The notes under the pieces: model-generated
What the model was told of the DNA's origin: nothing
What the model saw: only the letters and a program-made list of their open reading frames with translations
Databases searched by the model: none
Shown here: in pieces, positions 17,047 to 25,363 of the stretch
Position numbering within the stretch: the first letter of the stretch is position 1
Layout of the letters: the number at the start of each line of letters is the position of its first letter
Position numbers and translations under genes: made by a program
From: Effusibacillus pohliae DSM 22757
GTDB lineage: Bacteria; Bacillota; Bacilli; Tumebacillales; Effusibacillaceae
Assembly (NCBI RefSeq): GCF_000376225.1
Contig: NZ_AQXL01000134.1
Coordinates: forward strand, 62,001 to 126,000
DNA length: 64,000 nt
Direction of reading: 5' to 3'

Positions 17047-17937
17047 ATGTTGCAGACACCTGAGGTTTGGGAGGTCGGGAGTCGATTTCGTCCCAATCGG
17101 CAGACGGAACTGTTCTATCGCTCGTGGATTCCCATGCAACCGCATCTCATCCTGGTGATGATTCACGGAGCCGGTCAACATTCCGGACAGTTTCTGGAAC
17201 TGGCTGCTTATTGTTTCCGGCACGATATCGCTTTCTACGCTTTGGATCTGCGCGGCTTTGGCCAATCGACCGGGAAGCGCGGCCATATCACCTGTTTTGC
17301 CGAATACCTGGATGATCTCGAGCGGTTTATCGAGTATGTGCAGCAACAACATCCGGAAAATCCCGTATTTTTATTGGGGCACAGCCTCGGCGGTACGATC
17401 GTCGTACGTTATGGGCAGGAGCGCGGCCAAAGCTGTGTACAGGGGGCGATTCTGTCGGCCCCCGCTTTGCGGCTTCGATTGCAGATCCCAAACTCCCTCT
17501 ATTCCGTATGCCGGCTGTTGTCCGGCATCTCGCCGGAATTCTGTGTCGAATTGCATCGCTTTAGCAAACGAATCGCCAAGATTCCCCGGTTTCGCAGCTT
17601 TTTTAACGGAAAAGGGGAACTGTCTGACGCGGCCGATCCGTTATCGACCAGCCAATTTACCGTTCGCTGGTTTACCGAGTTGCTGTCGAACGGCAACCAG
17701 GCGTTGAGCAAAGCGGCCGATTTTCGCATTTCCGTACTATGTATCTGCGGCGCCGACGACCCGTTGATCGATCCGGCTTCCGTGCAACAATTTCACGATT
17801 CCTTGCCGATCAAAGACAAACAATTCATCCTGTTGCCCGGGAGAAAGCATCGTCTGCTGCACGACCAGCAGCGGGAAATGGTGTTTGCACAGATCGTCAA
17901 CTGGCTGAAACAACGGGCGCTGGTGACCCAGACTTGA
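17047..17937 (+). CDS. Alpha/beta hydrolase, monoacylglycerol lipase/lysophospholipase type
   Basis: The 296-residue protein has the serine-hydrolase fold. Seen in the sequence are an oxyanion-loop HGAGQHSGQF, ALDLRGFGQSTGKRGH, the nucleophile elbow GHSLGG near residue 116, the acid in CGADDPLID and the catalytic His in GRKHRLLHD. The RGFGQSTGKRGH block is typical of monoglyceride lipase and PldB-like lysophospholipases. It would act on membrane or storage lipid breakdown products. The start is the ATG at 17047 behind AAGGAG; an upstream in-frame ATG at 17029 contains that site and is unlikely. It lies inside the split LigD cluster. Confidence 0.85.
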   Translation: MLQTPEVWEVGSRFRPNRQTELFYRSWIPMQPHLILVMIHGAGQHSGQFLELAAYCFRHDIAFYALDLRGFGQSTGKRGHITCFAEYLDDLERFIEYVQQQHPENPVFLLGHSLGGTIVVRYGQERGQSCVQGAILSAPALRLRLQIPNSLYSVCRLLSGISPEFCVELHRFSKRIAKIPRFRSFFNGKGELSDAADPLSTSQFTVRWFTELLSNGNQALSKAADFRISVLCICGADDPLIDPASVQQFHDSLPIKDKQFILLPGRKHRLLHDQQREMVFAQIVNWLKQRALVTQT

Positions 17938-18001
17938 AACAGCGGCAAAACCGGCATGGCTGGATGGTGCAGGGGCGGCCCATCGCAGGGGAGGAAGCGG
18001 T

Positions 18002-18748
18002 TTGCAGATCAAGGTGATGACGTACAACATTCACCACGGCAGGGGAACCGACAAGCAGTTCAACTTGGAGCGAATCGCCGCAGTCGTTGAGGAACACGAA
18101 GCGGAACTGGTCGGGCTGAATGAAGTGGACCGCCATTTTTCAAAAAGAAGCGAGTTTCTGGACCAAGCCGCCTGGTTGGCAAACCGGCTCAACATGCATC
18201 ACGCGTTTGGCGCGGCGCTCACAGTAAGGGCACGCGGGAGCGGCCGGCTGAGGCAATACGGCAACGCCTTCTTATCCCGACATCCGATCACAGCTTACAA
18301 GAACCATCCGTTTCCTTTCGATTTCCGCCTGACAGAAGGGCGCGCATTGCTGGAGATCGAAGTGCAAACTCCCGAACGAACGCTGAAAATCTATGTCACC
18401 CATCTCAGCCTGAACCCTTTTCTGCACAAAAAGCAAACCGATTTTATCGTCAACAAGTTGGCGAATGAGTTGCAGCCGGTGATTCTGTTGGGAGATTGGA
18501 ACATGCGCCCGCGGTCAGCCGCATGGAAAAAAATCGGCCGGCAGCTGACCGATGTTTGCCAGGCCGCAGGCGAGGGTCCTTGCCTGACGTATCCGGCGAA
18601 ACGGCCGCGGTCACAGCTGGACTACATATTCGTCAGCCGCCATTTTCAGGTGCTGTCGGTGACCGTTCCCGGAAAGCATGCGGGCGCATCCGATCATCTG
18701 CCGCTCTTGGCGACGCTGCGGCTGAACGGCAAAGCCAGTTTTTCATAA
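18002..18748 (+). CDS. Endonuclease/exonuclease/phosphatase family protein
   Basis: The 248 residues show the EEP fold of DNase I-like and sphingomyelinase-like enzymes. Motifs are MTYNIHHGRG, LNEVDRH (metal-binding Glu), THLSL near residue 137, LGDWNMRP near residue 162, and the C-terminal LDYIFVS and SDHLPLLATL. The substrate may be DNA ends, a phospholipid headgroup or another phosphodiester; the sequence does not decide. TTG at 18002 follows GGGGAGG by seven bases; an ATG at 18017 is an alternative. It lies between a lipase-like gene and an alkaline-phosphatase-like gene and is probably co-expressed with them. Confidence 0.82.
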   Translation: MQIKVMTYNIHHGRGTDKQFNLERIAAVVEEHEAELVGLNEVDRHFSKRSEFLDQAAWLANRLNMHHAFGAALTVRARGSGRLRQYGNAFLSRHPITAYKNHPFPFDFRLTEGRALLEIEVQTPERTLKIYVTHLSLNPFLHKKQTDFIVNKLANELQPVILLGDWNMRPRSAAWKKIGRQLTDVCQAAGEGPCLTYPAKRPRSQLDYIFVSRHFQVLSVTVPGKHAGASDHLPLLATLRLNGKASFS

Positions 18749-18772
18749 GATTCCCGGTTTCAGGATATACTG
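18743..18772 (+). promoter_or_regulatory. Candidate sigma-F/G promoter of the alkaline-phosphatase-like gene
   Basis: GGATATACTG (18763-18772) matches GGNNANAMTR perfectly. TCATA (18743-18747) lies at the same distance as in the element at 16980-17010. Confidence 0.4.
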
Positions 18773-18807
18773 TCAGTCGTCAAAATCCAGGAAGGGTTCG
18801 GATTCGC

Positions 18808-20280
18808 ATGAAAAAAGTTATTTTTTTGCTTGTCGACTCACTGATGCCGACCGTGCTGGAAGAGTGCCTTCGCCTGAAAACGGTTCCCGCCCTGCAGTTT
18901 TTGAAGGACAGGGGACGCTACTGGCGGGAATGCGTGACCGTTTTCCCGACGATGACCGCTTCCGTGGACAGTTCGCTGGTGACCGGGACATATCCTGACG
19001 CGCATCGGGTGCCCGGCCTGATTTGGTACGATCCGCAGGAAAAAAAAATCATCGATTATCTGAACGGATGGCGGTGCGTCTGGAAGCTGGGGATCGACCA
19101 CTGCGCCCGGAACGTACTGTACGACCTGAACGAGCGGCATTTGAGCAAGCAAGTGACGACTGTGTTTGAGGAATTGGCGGCACGCGGCAAAACGTCCGCA
19201 TCGCTGAACACAATCATTCACCGGGGGCCCAAGAAACATCGCGTCAGGCTTCCGTTTCTCGCCAGACTGCTCACCCGGTTTCGGTTTCACGACAATGTGT
19301 CCGGCCCTGATGTGCTGACGTTGGGGGCGATGGTGGTAACGCCGGTCTCGCCGCAAATCCCCCGGCATGTGCAGGGGATGCGGCAGCGTTTCGGGATCAA
19401 CGACTCATTCGCTGTGCATGCCGCGAAAGCGCTGATCGAATCCGGGCAGCAGCCTGATTTTATGCTGGTTTATCTGCCGGACAACGATCACCAGGTGCAC
19501 AGGGCAAACCCGGCTCACGCGGAGAATACCCTGATCCGCGTCGACCAGCGGATTCAGCAGATCCTGAACGCGTTCGGTTCCTGGGAAGCGGCGGTCGACC
19601 AGTGCGTGTTCATCGTGACCGGCGATCACGGACAGACGCGGATCGGCAATGAACGAGAGTTTAACATCGATCTTGACAGATTGCTGGAACCGTTTCGCGT
19701 TCTGCAATTGGGAGAAGAGTTGCGGGATCACGATCTGGTGGTCTGCAACAATGAACGGATGACCTACCTGTATCCGCAAAACCTGGAGAGGCAGGAGGCG
19801 ATTTTGCAACAGCTCACATCCGAATCGCGGATCGACCTGATCGCCTGGAAACAGGGCAACGGAGTGATGGTGCGCGAGGGAGGCTCGGGCAGGGAAGTCT
19901 TTTTTGCACCGGGCGGACCGTATGTGGATCTCTATGGGTCAGAGTGGACGATCAGCGGGGAATGGATTGTGCTGGATTTGTACGAAGATCAGGGGATCGT
20001 CCGGTATCGCGATTATCCCGACGTCCTGCACAGGTTATACGGGGCGCTGTACTCGCAGGACGTACCGATGATCGTGATTACCGCCCGGCCGCGATATGAA
20101 TTTTTGACCCGTCTGTATCCGCGGCATTTGAATGGCGGGTGCCACGGTTCGCTGCACAAATATGATTCGCTGGTTCCCCTGATCGTGACCGGAACCGACC
20201 AACCCCTGAACGAACATCCACGCCTGGTCGATTTAAAACAATTTATTGTGAAACTGTTTGACGCTCACCCGGTCCCGTGA
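18808..20280 (+). CDS. Alkaline phosphatase/phosphodiesterase superfamily protein
   Basis: The 490-residue protein belongs to the type I phosphodiesterase/nucleotide pyrophosphatase branch of the alkaline phosphatase superfamily. Visible metal and catalytic motifs are FLLVDSLMPT (metal Asp), FPTMTASVDS (nucleophile Thr near residue 50), LPDNDHQVHR and TGDHGQTRIGNE in the second half, and a late GGCHGSLHKYDS. No signal peptide is evident, so it appears cytoplasmic. The frame is open far upstream, inside the previous gene, but the ATG at 18808 has a GGAAGGG site and starts with a typical MKKVIFLLVD. The substrate is unknown; a phosphate ester or phosphodiester is expected. Confidence 0.82.
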   Translation: MKKVIFLLVDSLMPTVLEECLRLKTVPALQFLKDRGRYWRECVTVFPTMTASVDSSLVTGTYPDAHRVPGLIWYDPQEKKIIDYLNGWRCVWKLGIDHCARNVLYDLNERHLSKQVTTVFEELAARGKTSASLNTIIHRGPKKHRVRLPFLARLLTRFRFHDNVSGPDVLTLGAMVVTPVSPQIPRHVQGMRQRFGINDSFAVHAAKALIESGQQPDFMLVYLPDNDHQVHRANPAHAENTLIRVDQRIQQILNAFGSWEAAVDQCVFIVTGDHGQTRIGNEREFNIDLDRLLEPFRVLQLGEELRDHDLVVCNNERMTYLYPQNLERQEAILQQLTSESRIDLIAWKQGNGVMVREGGSGREVFFAPGGPYVDLYGSEWTISGEWIVLDLYEDQGIVRYRDYPDVLHRLYGALYSQDVPMIVITARPRYEFLTRLYPRHLNGGCHGSLHKYDSLVPLIVTGTDQPLNEHPRLVDLKQFIVKLFDAHPVP

Positions 20281-20333
20281 CCGGGTTTCATCACATCACG
20301 AATTAAAATTTTGCGTGCAGGGAAGTGGCGACA

Positions 20334-21239
20334 GTGGAAACGAAGCTGGCAGCCGAACATCCGGTGCGGGTGACCAATCTGGGCAAGTTGCTGTGGCCGG
20401 AAGCGGGCATTACGAAGGCGGACTACATTCAATATGTGATCGACATGGCCCCCTGCCTGATCCGGCACTTGCAGGACCGACCGCTCACCGTAGTGCGGTT
20501 TCCGCACGGGATTCACGCCGATTCGTTCTACCAGAAGAACGCGCCGAAAGACACCCCGGAATGGGTGCAGACGTTTGCCGTTTACTCGAAGGAGAGCAAA
20601 CGGGACATCCATTATATTCTCGCGAATAACACCGCCACCCTGATTTGGCTCGCCAATCAGGCTTGCATCGAATTGCATCCGTGGTACAGCAAGATTCAGA
20701 ATCCGGACTCGCCGACCAACATCGCGATTGATCTCGATCCGACCGTACCCGATTTTGAAAAGGTGCGAAAAGTGGCGTTCTGCATCAAGGAAATCCTCGA
20801 CAACTTGCGGTTCCCCAGTTATCCGAAGACGTCCGGCGCGACCGGGCTGCAGATTTTCATTCCGCTGCGAAGCGGCTTCACGTTTCGGGAAACGCGCGTG
20901 ATCACCGAATTTATCGCGCGGTACATGGCGAACCGGTACCCCGATCTGGTGACGATCGAACGACTGGTGAAGGATCGGGGGGATAAGGTATATGTCGACT
21001 ATTTGCAGCACGCACCGGGCAAAACCCTGGTCGGCGCTTACTCACCCCGGCCCGTTCCGGATGCGACTGTGTCGGCGCCCGTCACCTGGGAGGAACTGGT
21101 GCAGGGGGCGGTGCCGGAAGATTTCACGATCCGCACAATGCCGGAGCGGGTGAAAAAAGTCGGCGATCTGTTCGCGCCGATGGAGCAGGAGGGAATCGAC
21201 ATCACGCACATTTTGCATTTGATCCGTAACCACCCGTGA
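20334..21239 (+). CDS. LigD-type polymerase/primase domain protein
   Basis: This about 300-residue protein is the archaeo-eukaryotic primase-like polymerase domain of LigD, which fills gaps and adds ribonucleotides during non-homologous end joining. Landmarks are VTNLGKLLWPEAGITKADYI, FPHGIHADSFYQKNAP, the catalytic acidic pair in AIDLDPT, SGATGLQIFIPL and YVDYLQHAPGKTLVGAYSPR. GTG at 20334 is eight bases from a GGAAG site; GTG at 20325 is in frame but too close. It follows the phosphatase by about 55 bases and is likely in the same transcript. The ligase domain is separate at 16002. No ku gene is in the window. Confidence 0.9.
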   Translation: METKLAAEHPVRVTNLGKLLWPEAGITKADYIQYVIDMAPCLIRHLQDRPLTVVRFPHGIHADSFYQKNAPKDTPEWVQTFAVYSKESKRDIHYILANNTATLIWLANQACIELHPWYSKIQNPDSPTNIAIDLDPTVPDFEKVRKVAFCIKEILDNLRFPSYPKTSGATGLQIFIPLRSGFTFRETRVITEFIARYMANRYPDLVTIERLVKDRGDKVYVDYLQHAPGKTLVGAYSPRPVPDATVSAPVTWEELVQGAVPEDFTIRTMPERVKKVGDLFAPMEQEGIDITHILHLIRNHP

Positions 21240-21323
21240 ACGCCGCCTCCCTGTCATGCTGACGATCGGAAGACGGTGCAAAGAAACCTGTCCTTGCAGC
21301 CGTCCGGCTGCCCGTTGCATGTA

Positions 21324-21352
21324 TTGACAATCGGAAGACCCCCTGTTTAAAT
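21324..21352 (+). promoter_or_regulatory. Sigma-A promoter of the MTA salvage operon
   Basis: TTGACA (21324-21329), 17 bases, TTAAAT (21347-21352). The -35 overlaps the second of two direct repeats, TGACGATCGGAAGAC (about 21260) and TGACAATCGGAAGAC (about 21325), which could be a binding site. A GCAGCCG/CGGCTGC hairpin lies between them at 21296-21311. I see no SAM riboswitch. Confidence 0.55.
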
Positions 21353-21386
21353 GATACCGTGAACTTGAATTGGCAGGTGGATGGAG

Positions 21387-22175
21387 ATGCAGGCTGAGTT
21401 TGCCATTATCGGCGGAACGGGCGTATACGATCCGGGAATGCTGGAGTCGGTGGCGTTCCGCACAGTCGAAACACCGTACGGAGAAGCGTATGTGACGCTG
21501 GGGGAGTACGCGGGCCGTTCGGTCGCTTTTTTGGCCCGTCATGGCAAGGGACATGCTGTTCCTCCGCATAAAGTGAACTATCGGGCGAACATCTATGCGT
21601 TGCGCGAACTGGGAGTAACGCAAGTGCTGGCGACGGCGGCCGTCGGTTCGGTGCGGCGCGAGTATCCGCCCGGCAGCCTCGTGCTGATCGACGATTTTAT
21701 CGACATGACAAAATCGCGCAGCAGCACATTCCATGAAGGGGAAGACGGAGTCGTCCATATCGACATGACAGACCCGTATTGCGGCCGCTTGCGGCAACAG
21801 GTGGCGGCGGTTGCAAAAGCGGAGGGGATCGATCTGATCCAGGGTGGCACTTATGTTTGCACGGAAGGTCCCCGCTTTGAAACGGCTGCCGAAATTCGTA
21901 TGTACGCGCAATGGGGCGGTGACGTGGTAGGCATGACGTCGGTGCCGGAAGTGGTGTTGGCGAAAGAAGCGGAAATGTGCTACGCGGCCGTCGCGATTGT
22001 CACCAACTACTGCACCGGGATTTCCGAAACGGCTCTCACTCACCAGGAAGTGGTGGACCGGATGAAAGCGAACATCGATCAGGTGCGGCGGCTGTTCTTC
22101 CGCGTGATCGAGACGGGAACCGGCGAACGCACATGCAGCTGTCCGCATGCGTTGGCTGAGCTGGGCTCCCTCTAA
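21387..22175 (+). CDS. mtnP: S-methyl-5'-thioadenosine/thioinosine phosphorylase
   Basis: The enzyme cleaves a 5'-methylthio-nucleoside with phosphate to 5-methylthioribose-1-phosphate and a purine base. The 262 residues follow the PNP/MTAP trimeric fold: IIGGTGVYDPGML, FLARHGKGHAVPPHKVNYRAN, TAAVGSV, CTEGPRFET and MTSVPEVVLAKEAEMCYA. At the base-binding loop it reads VTNYCTG with Asn207, where adenine-specific MTAPs carry Asp (DYD). Asn at this place is the 6-oxopurine choice of PNPs, so methylthioinosine is the more likely substrate. That agrees with the deaminase gene in the same operon. The ATG at 21387 is six bases from AGGTGG; 21381 is also ATG. Confidence 0.9.
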   Translation: MQAEFAIIGGTGVYDPGMLESVAFRTVETPYGEAYVTLGEYAGRSVAFLARHGKGHAVPPHKVNYRANIYALRELGVTQVLATAAVGSVRREYPPGSLVLIDDFIDMTKSRSSTFHEGEDGVVHIDMTDPYCGRLRQQVAAVAKAEGIDLIQGGTYVCTEGPRFETAAEIRMYAQWGGDVVGMTSVPEVVLAKEAEMCYAAVAIVTNYCTGISETALTHQEVVDRMKANIDQVRRLFFRVIETGTGERTCSCPHALAELGSL

Positions 22176-22268
22176 AACGTTACTGTTCGCACTGCCTTCA
22201 CTCTCGGCCGCGAATGCGTTGAGCGAGCCAGGCTCTCTTCGAAACCTGCCGGGGAATGGTGATACAAA

Positions 22269-23306
22269 TTGGAACCGATCAAATGGAACGGGACAACCTT
22301 GCAACTGTTGGACCAATTGCAACTGCCGGAAAAAATCGAATGGGTGGAATGCAAAACGGTGGAAGACGTAGCGTTGGCGATCGAAAAGATGCAAGTCCGC
22401 GGAGCGCCGGCGATTGGTGCGGCCGCCGCGTTCGGGATTGCTCTCGGTGCACAGCAGGGAGCGGAGTTGAGCAAGCCTGATTTTCTCGCATATCTGCAGA
22501 CGGTGTGCGATCGCTTGGCACGTACCCGGCCGACGGCGGTCAATCTGTTCTGGGCGATCCGCCGCATGCAAAATCTGATCGAGCAAAACGCCGAACTGGA
22601 AGTCAAACCGCTGGTCGAGCTGATCACGCGGGAAGCGCAGTCGATCGCGCAGGAAGATGTCGAAATGAACCGGGCGATCGGCCGCAACGGGCTGCGTTTC
22701 ATTCCGGATAACGCCCGCATCCTGACGCACTGCAACACCGGTTCGCTGGCAACCGCCGGCTATGGCACCGCGCTCGGCGTGATTCGCGCTGCTCACGAAG
22801 CGGGCAAAAACATCTCCGTGTTGGCAGACGAAACGCGTCCCTATTTGCAGGGAGCAAGGCTGACCGCCTTCGAGCTGCAGCAGGACGGCATCCCGGTGAC
22901 GGTGATCACCGATTCGATGGCCGGCCACCTGATGAAAGAGAAACGGGTCGATCTGGTGATCGTGGGAGCCGACCGGATTACGGCAAACGGGGATACCGCG
23001 AATAAAATCGGCACCTACTCGCTGGCGGTTCTGGCTCACCACCACGGGATTCCGTTCTATGTGGCGGCGCCCACGTCGACGCTTGATTTTTCACTGGAAA
23101 GCGGCGATCAGATCGAAATCGAACAGCGTTCACCCGACGAAGTGGCGGTTATCGGCGGCAAACGGATGGTGCCGGAGAGAGTACCAGTGCTGCATCCCGC
23201 TTTTGACGTAACGCCGCATGAACTGATTACCGCCATCATTACGGAAAAAGGCGTCGTGGAATCGCCCAGCCGGGAAAGAATGGAAATTCTCAACCAGAAA
23301 GGGTAA
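22269..23306 (+). CDS. mtnA: S-methyl-5-thioribose-1-phosphate isomerase
   Basis: MtnA isomerises 5-methylthioribose-1-phosphate to the ribulose-1-phosphate form and also accepts 5-deoxyribose-1-phosphate. The 345 residues match the eIF2B-like isomerase fold: KMQVRGAPAIGAAAAFG, RPTAVNLFWAI, THCNTGSLATAGYGTALG with the active-site Cys, and the DSMAGHLM and GADRI segments near the C-terminus. A stop codon lies in frame just upstream at 22260-22262, so the TTG at 22269 is the only sensible start. It lies between the phosphorylase and a class II aldolase. Confidence 0.95.
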   Translation: MEPIKWNGTTLQLLDQLQLPEKIEWVECKTVEDVALAIEKMQVRGAPAIGAAAAFGIALGAQQGAELSKPDFLAYLQTVCDRLARTRPTAVNLFWAIRRMQNLIEQNAELEVKPLVELITREAQSIAQEDVEMNRAIGRNGLRFIPDNARILTHCNTGSLATAGYGTALGVIRAAHEAGKNISVLADETRPYLQGARLTAFELQQDGIPVTVITDSMAGHLMKEKRVDLVIVGADRITANGDTANKIGTYSLAVLAHHHGIPFYVAAPTSTLDFSLESGDQIEIEQRSPDEVAVIGGKRMVPERVPVLHPAFDVTPHELITAIITEKGVVESPSRERMEILNQKG

Positions 23307-23312
23307 TTCAGC

Positions 23313-23969
23313 ATGGACAACAGGATTGGAGAGATTCGGGAACAGGTCTTGCAAGCGGCGAAAGAGATGTACGAACGGGGTTTGGTCGCTTCCGTCTGGG
23401 GCAACCTGTCGGCCCGCGTGCCCGGCACCGGACTGATTGTTGTCACTCCCAGCGGAGTCGACTATCGCTCGCTGCAAGCGGAGGATCTGGTGGTGATCGA
23501 GTTGGAAACCGGCAGGGTAGCGGAGGGCAAACTGAAACCCACCTCCGAACTGCCGATGCACCTGGCGATCCTGAAAGCCCGGCCGGACGTCAATGGGGTG
23601 ATGCACACGCACAGCGTCTACGCGTCCGCCTGTTCCGCCGCACACAAGGAGATTCCGCCGATTGTCGAAGATTTGGCGCAAGTGGTGGGCGGCTCCGTAT
23701 CCGTCGCCCGTTATGCGCTGCCGGGAACCCCGGAACTGGGCGCCAATGCGGTCAAGGCGCTGAACAAAAAAGGGGCGGTCTTGCTGGCCAACCATGGCGT
23801 CGTCGGCGTCGGCCATGACATCATGGAGGCGCTTCGCGTCTGCACGATCGTGGAAAAGGGCGCCCAGATTTTTGCGATTGCCAAAATGATCGGCTCACCC
23901 GTCCTCTTGTCACACGAAGACGTGGCGTACCTGCGTGATACTTACAAAGACCACTACGGTCAGAAATAG
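23313..23969 (+). CDS. Class II aldolase, putative methylthioribulose-/deoxyribulose-1-phosphate aldolase
   Basis: The 218-residue protein has the fuculose-aldolase/AraD fold. The zinc ligands are visible as MHTHSVYASAC near residue 95 and ANHGVVGVGH near residue 155. The catalytic Glu is probably in KPTSELPMHL. In this operon it would cleave the MtnA product to dihydroxyacetone phosphate and an aldehyde, methylthioacetaldehyde or acetaldehyde, as in the DHAP shunt. MtnB dehydratases share this fold, but no mtnW, mtnX, mtnC or mtnD gene follows, so the aldolase reading is preferred. It starts six bases after mtnA. Confidence 0.85.
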   Translation: MDNRIGEIREQVLQAAKEMYERGLVASVWGNLSARVPGTGLIVVTPSGVDYRSLQAEDLVVIELETGRVAEGKLKPTSELPMHLAILKARPDVNGVMHTHSVYASACSAAHKEIPPIVEDLAQVVGGSVSVARYALPGTPELGANAVKALNKKGAVLLANHGVVGVGHDIMEALRVCTIVEKGAQIFAIAKMIGSPVLLSHEDVAYLRDTYKDHYGQK

Positions 23970-23978
23970 GAGGTTACG

Positions 23979-25274
23979 ATGGCTAACACGATCGCAATCA
24001 AAAACGCGACGATCCTGACGATGACGGAAGAATCGTGGATCGAGCGCGGGTATGTGGTGATTGAAGGAAACCGGATTCGCGCGGTGGGGCAAGGCGATTT
24101 TCAGCCGGGCCAACCGGTTGGCCGGGAAATCGACGCGGCCGGCAAAGTGCTGCTGCCGGGGCTTGTCAATACGCACGGCCATGCGGCGATGGTGCTGCTG
24201 CGCGGCTATGCGGACGATCTGCCGCTGATGGAATGGCTGGAAACGAAATGCTGGCCGATCGAAGACAGGATGACGGCGGATGATGTGTATTGGGGTGCGC
24301 AGCTGGCGATTTTGGAAATGTTGAAGAGCGGCACTACCTGTTTCACGGACATGTATTATTTTATGGACGAGGTCGCTCGGGCGGCGGCAGATTCGGGCAT
24401 CCGGGCCGTTCTGTCGCGCGGCATGGTCGGGTTTCCGCCGAAAGATGAAATCCTGCTGCAGGAAAGCCGCGAATTCGTGAAAAAATGGCACGGCGCCGCG
24501 AACGGACGAATCACTACGCTGCTCGGACCGCACGCACCTTACACGTGCCCTCCCGACTATTTGAAGAAAGTGATCTCGCTGTCGGAGGAACTGGATCAAC
24601 CGCTGCAGATCCACCTGTCCGAAACCGCGGGTGAAGTGGAACGCTGCATGGCGGAGCACGGATGCACTCCGATCCAACTGATGGAAAAATTGGGTTTGTT
24701 CGAACGGCCAACCCTGGCCGCCCATTGCGTGCACGTAACGGATGAAGATATCGAGATTATGGCGCGGCGCGGCGTGCACGTGGCGCACAATCCCGATTCC
24801 AACCTGAAGCTGGGCTCCGGCATCGCCCCGGTCGTCAAAATGCTTGCTAAAGGCATTACGGTCGGACTTGGAACGGACGGTGCGGCATCCAATAACAATC
24901 TTGACATGTTTGAAGAGATGCGGCAAGCAGCGATGATCCACAAAGGGGCGGGCCTCGACCCGGTTGCCGTGCCGGCTTATAAAGCGTTGCAAATGGCGAC
25001 CAACGGCGGGGCGAAAGCGGTGTTCCTGGAAGACACGCTCGGGACCATTCAACCTGGCGCGTTGGCCGATCTGATCCTGGTCGATTTTGATCGTCCGTAT
25101 TACTATCCGCGCCATAACGTGATCTCCCATCTGGTGTATGCGGGTCAATCCGGCGACGTCACGGATGTGATCATCGACGGTCAAGTGGTCGTCGAAAACG
25201 GGCGCGTCCTGACGCTCGACGAAGAGCGGATTTACCGCGAGGTGGAACGGGTCTGCAAGCGGCTGTTTGCGTGA
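23979..25274 (+). CDS. mtaD: 5-methylthioadenosine/S-adenosylhomocysteine deaminase
   Basis: This amidohydrolase of 431 residues deaminates MTA, SAH and related adenosine derivatives to their inosine forms. Metal-binding motifs are GLVNTHGHAAMVLLRG (HxH), the HAPYTC segment, QIHLSETAGEVE, AAHCVHV and the late GTDGAASNNNLDMFEE with the metal Asp. AGGAGG precedes the ATG and the gap to the aldolase is nine bases. Together with the Asn-type phosphorylase it suggests a deaminase-first route: MTA to methylthioinosine, then to methylthioribose-1-phosphate and hypoxanthine. Confidence 0.93.
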   Translation: MANTIAIKNATILTMTEESWIERGYVVIEGNRIRAVGQGDFQPGQPVGREIDAAGKVLLPGLVNTHGHAAMVLLRGYADDLPLMEWLETKCWPIEDRMTADDVYWGAQLAILEMLKSGTTCFTDMYYFMDEVARAAADSGIRAVLSRGMVGFPPKDEILLQESREFVKKWHGAANGRITTLLGPHAPYTCPPDYLKKVISLSEELDQPLQIHLSETAGEVERCMAEHGCTPIQLMEKLGLFERPTLAAHCVHVTDEDIEIMARRGVHVAHNPDSNLKLGSGIAPVVKMLAKGITVGLGTDGAASNNNLDMFEEMRQAAMIHKGAGLDPVAVPAYKALQMATNGGAKAVFLEDTLGTIQPGALADLILVDFDRPYYYPRHNVISHLVYAGQSGDVTDVIIDGQVVVENGRVLTLDEERIYREVERVCKRLFA

Positions 25275-25280
25275 ACGGGC

Positions 25281-25316
25281 AAGGAACAATTGCCGCCAAT
25301 TGGGCAATTGTTCCTT
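25281..25316 (+). terminator. Terminator hairpin of the MTA salvage operon
   Basis: A perfect 14-bp inverted repeat AAGGAACAATTGCC/GGCAATTGTTCCTT with an eight-base loop is followed by a T-rich but interrupted tail. It lies between mtaD and the convergent small minus-strand gene. Confidence 0.75.
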
Positions 25317-25363
25317 CTGTTTGTTTACATTTTGTTTGCATAGCGGGGGACATTGACAGGAAA

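Noticed and set aside
21240-21386. SAM or related riboswitch before the MTA salvage operon
   Set aside because: The visible hairpin (21296-21311) and direct repeats do not form the SAM-I core; a promoter with TTGACA explains the region.
21042-23045. 667-codon minus-strand frame across the phosphorylase and mtnA genes
   Set aside because: It is a shadow of well-supported plus-strand enzymes and shows no recognisable domain.
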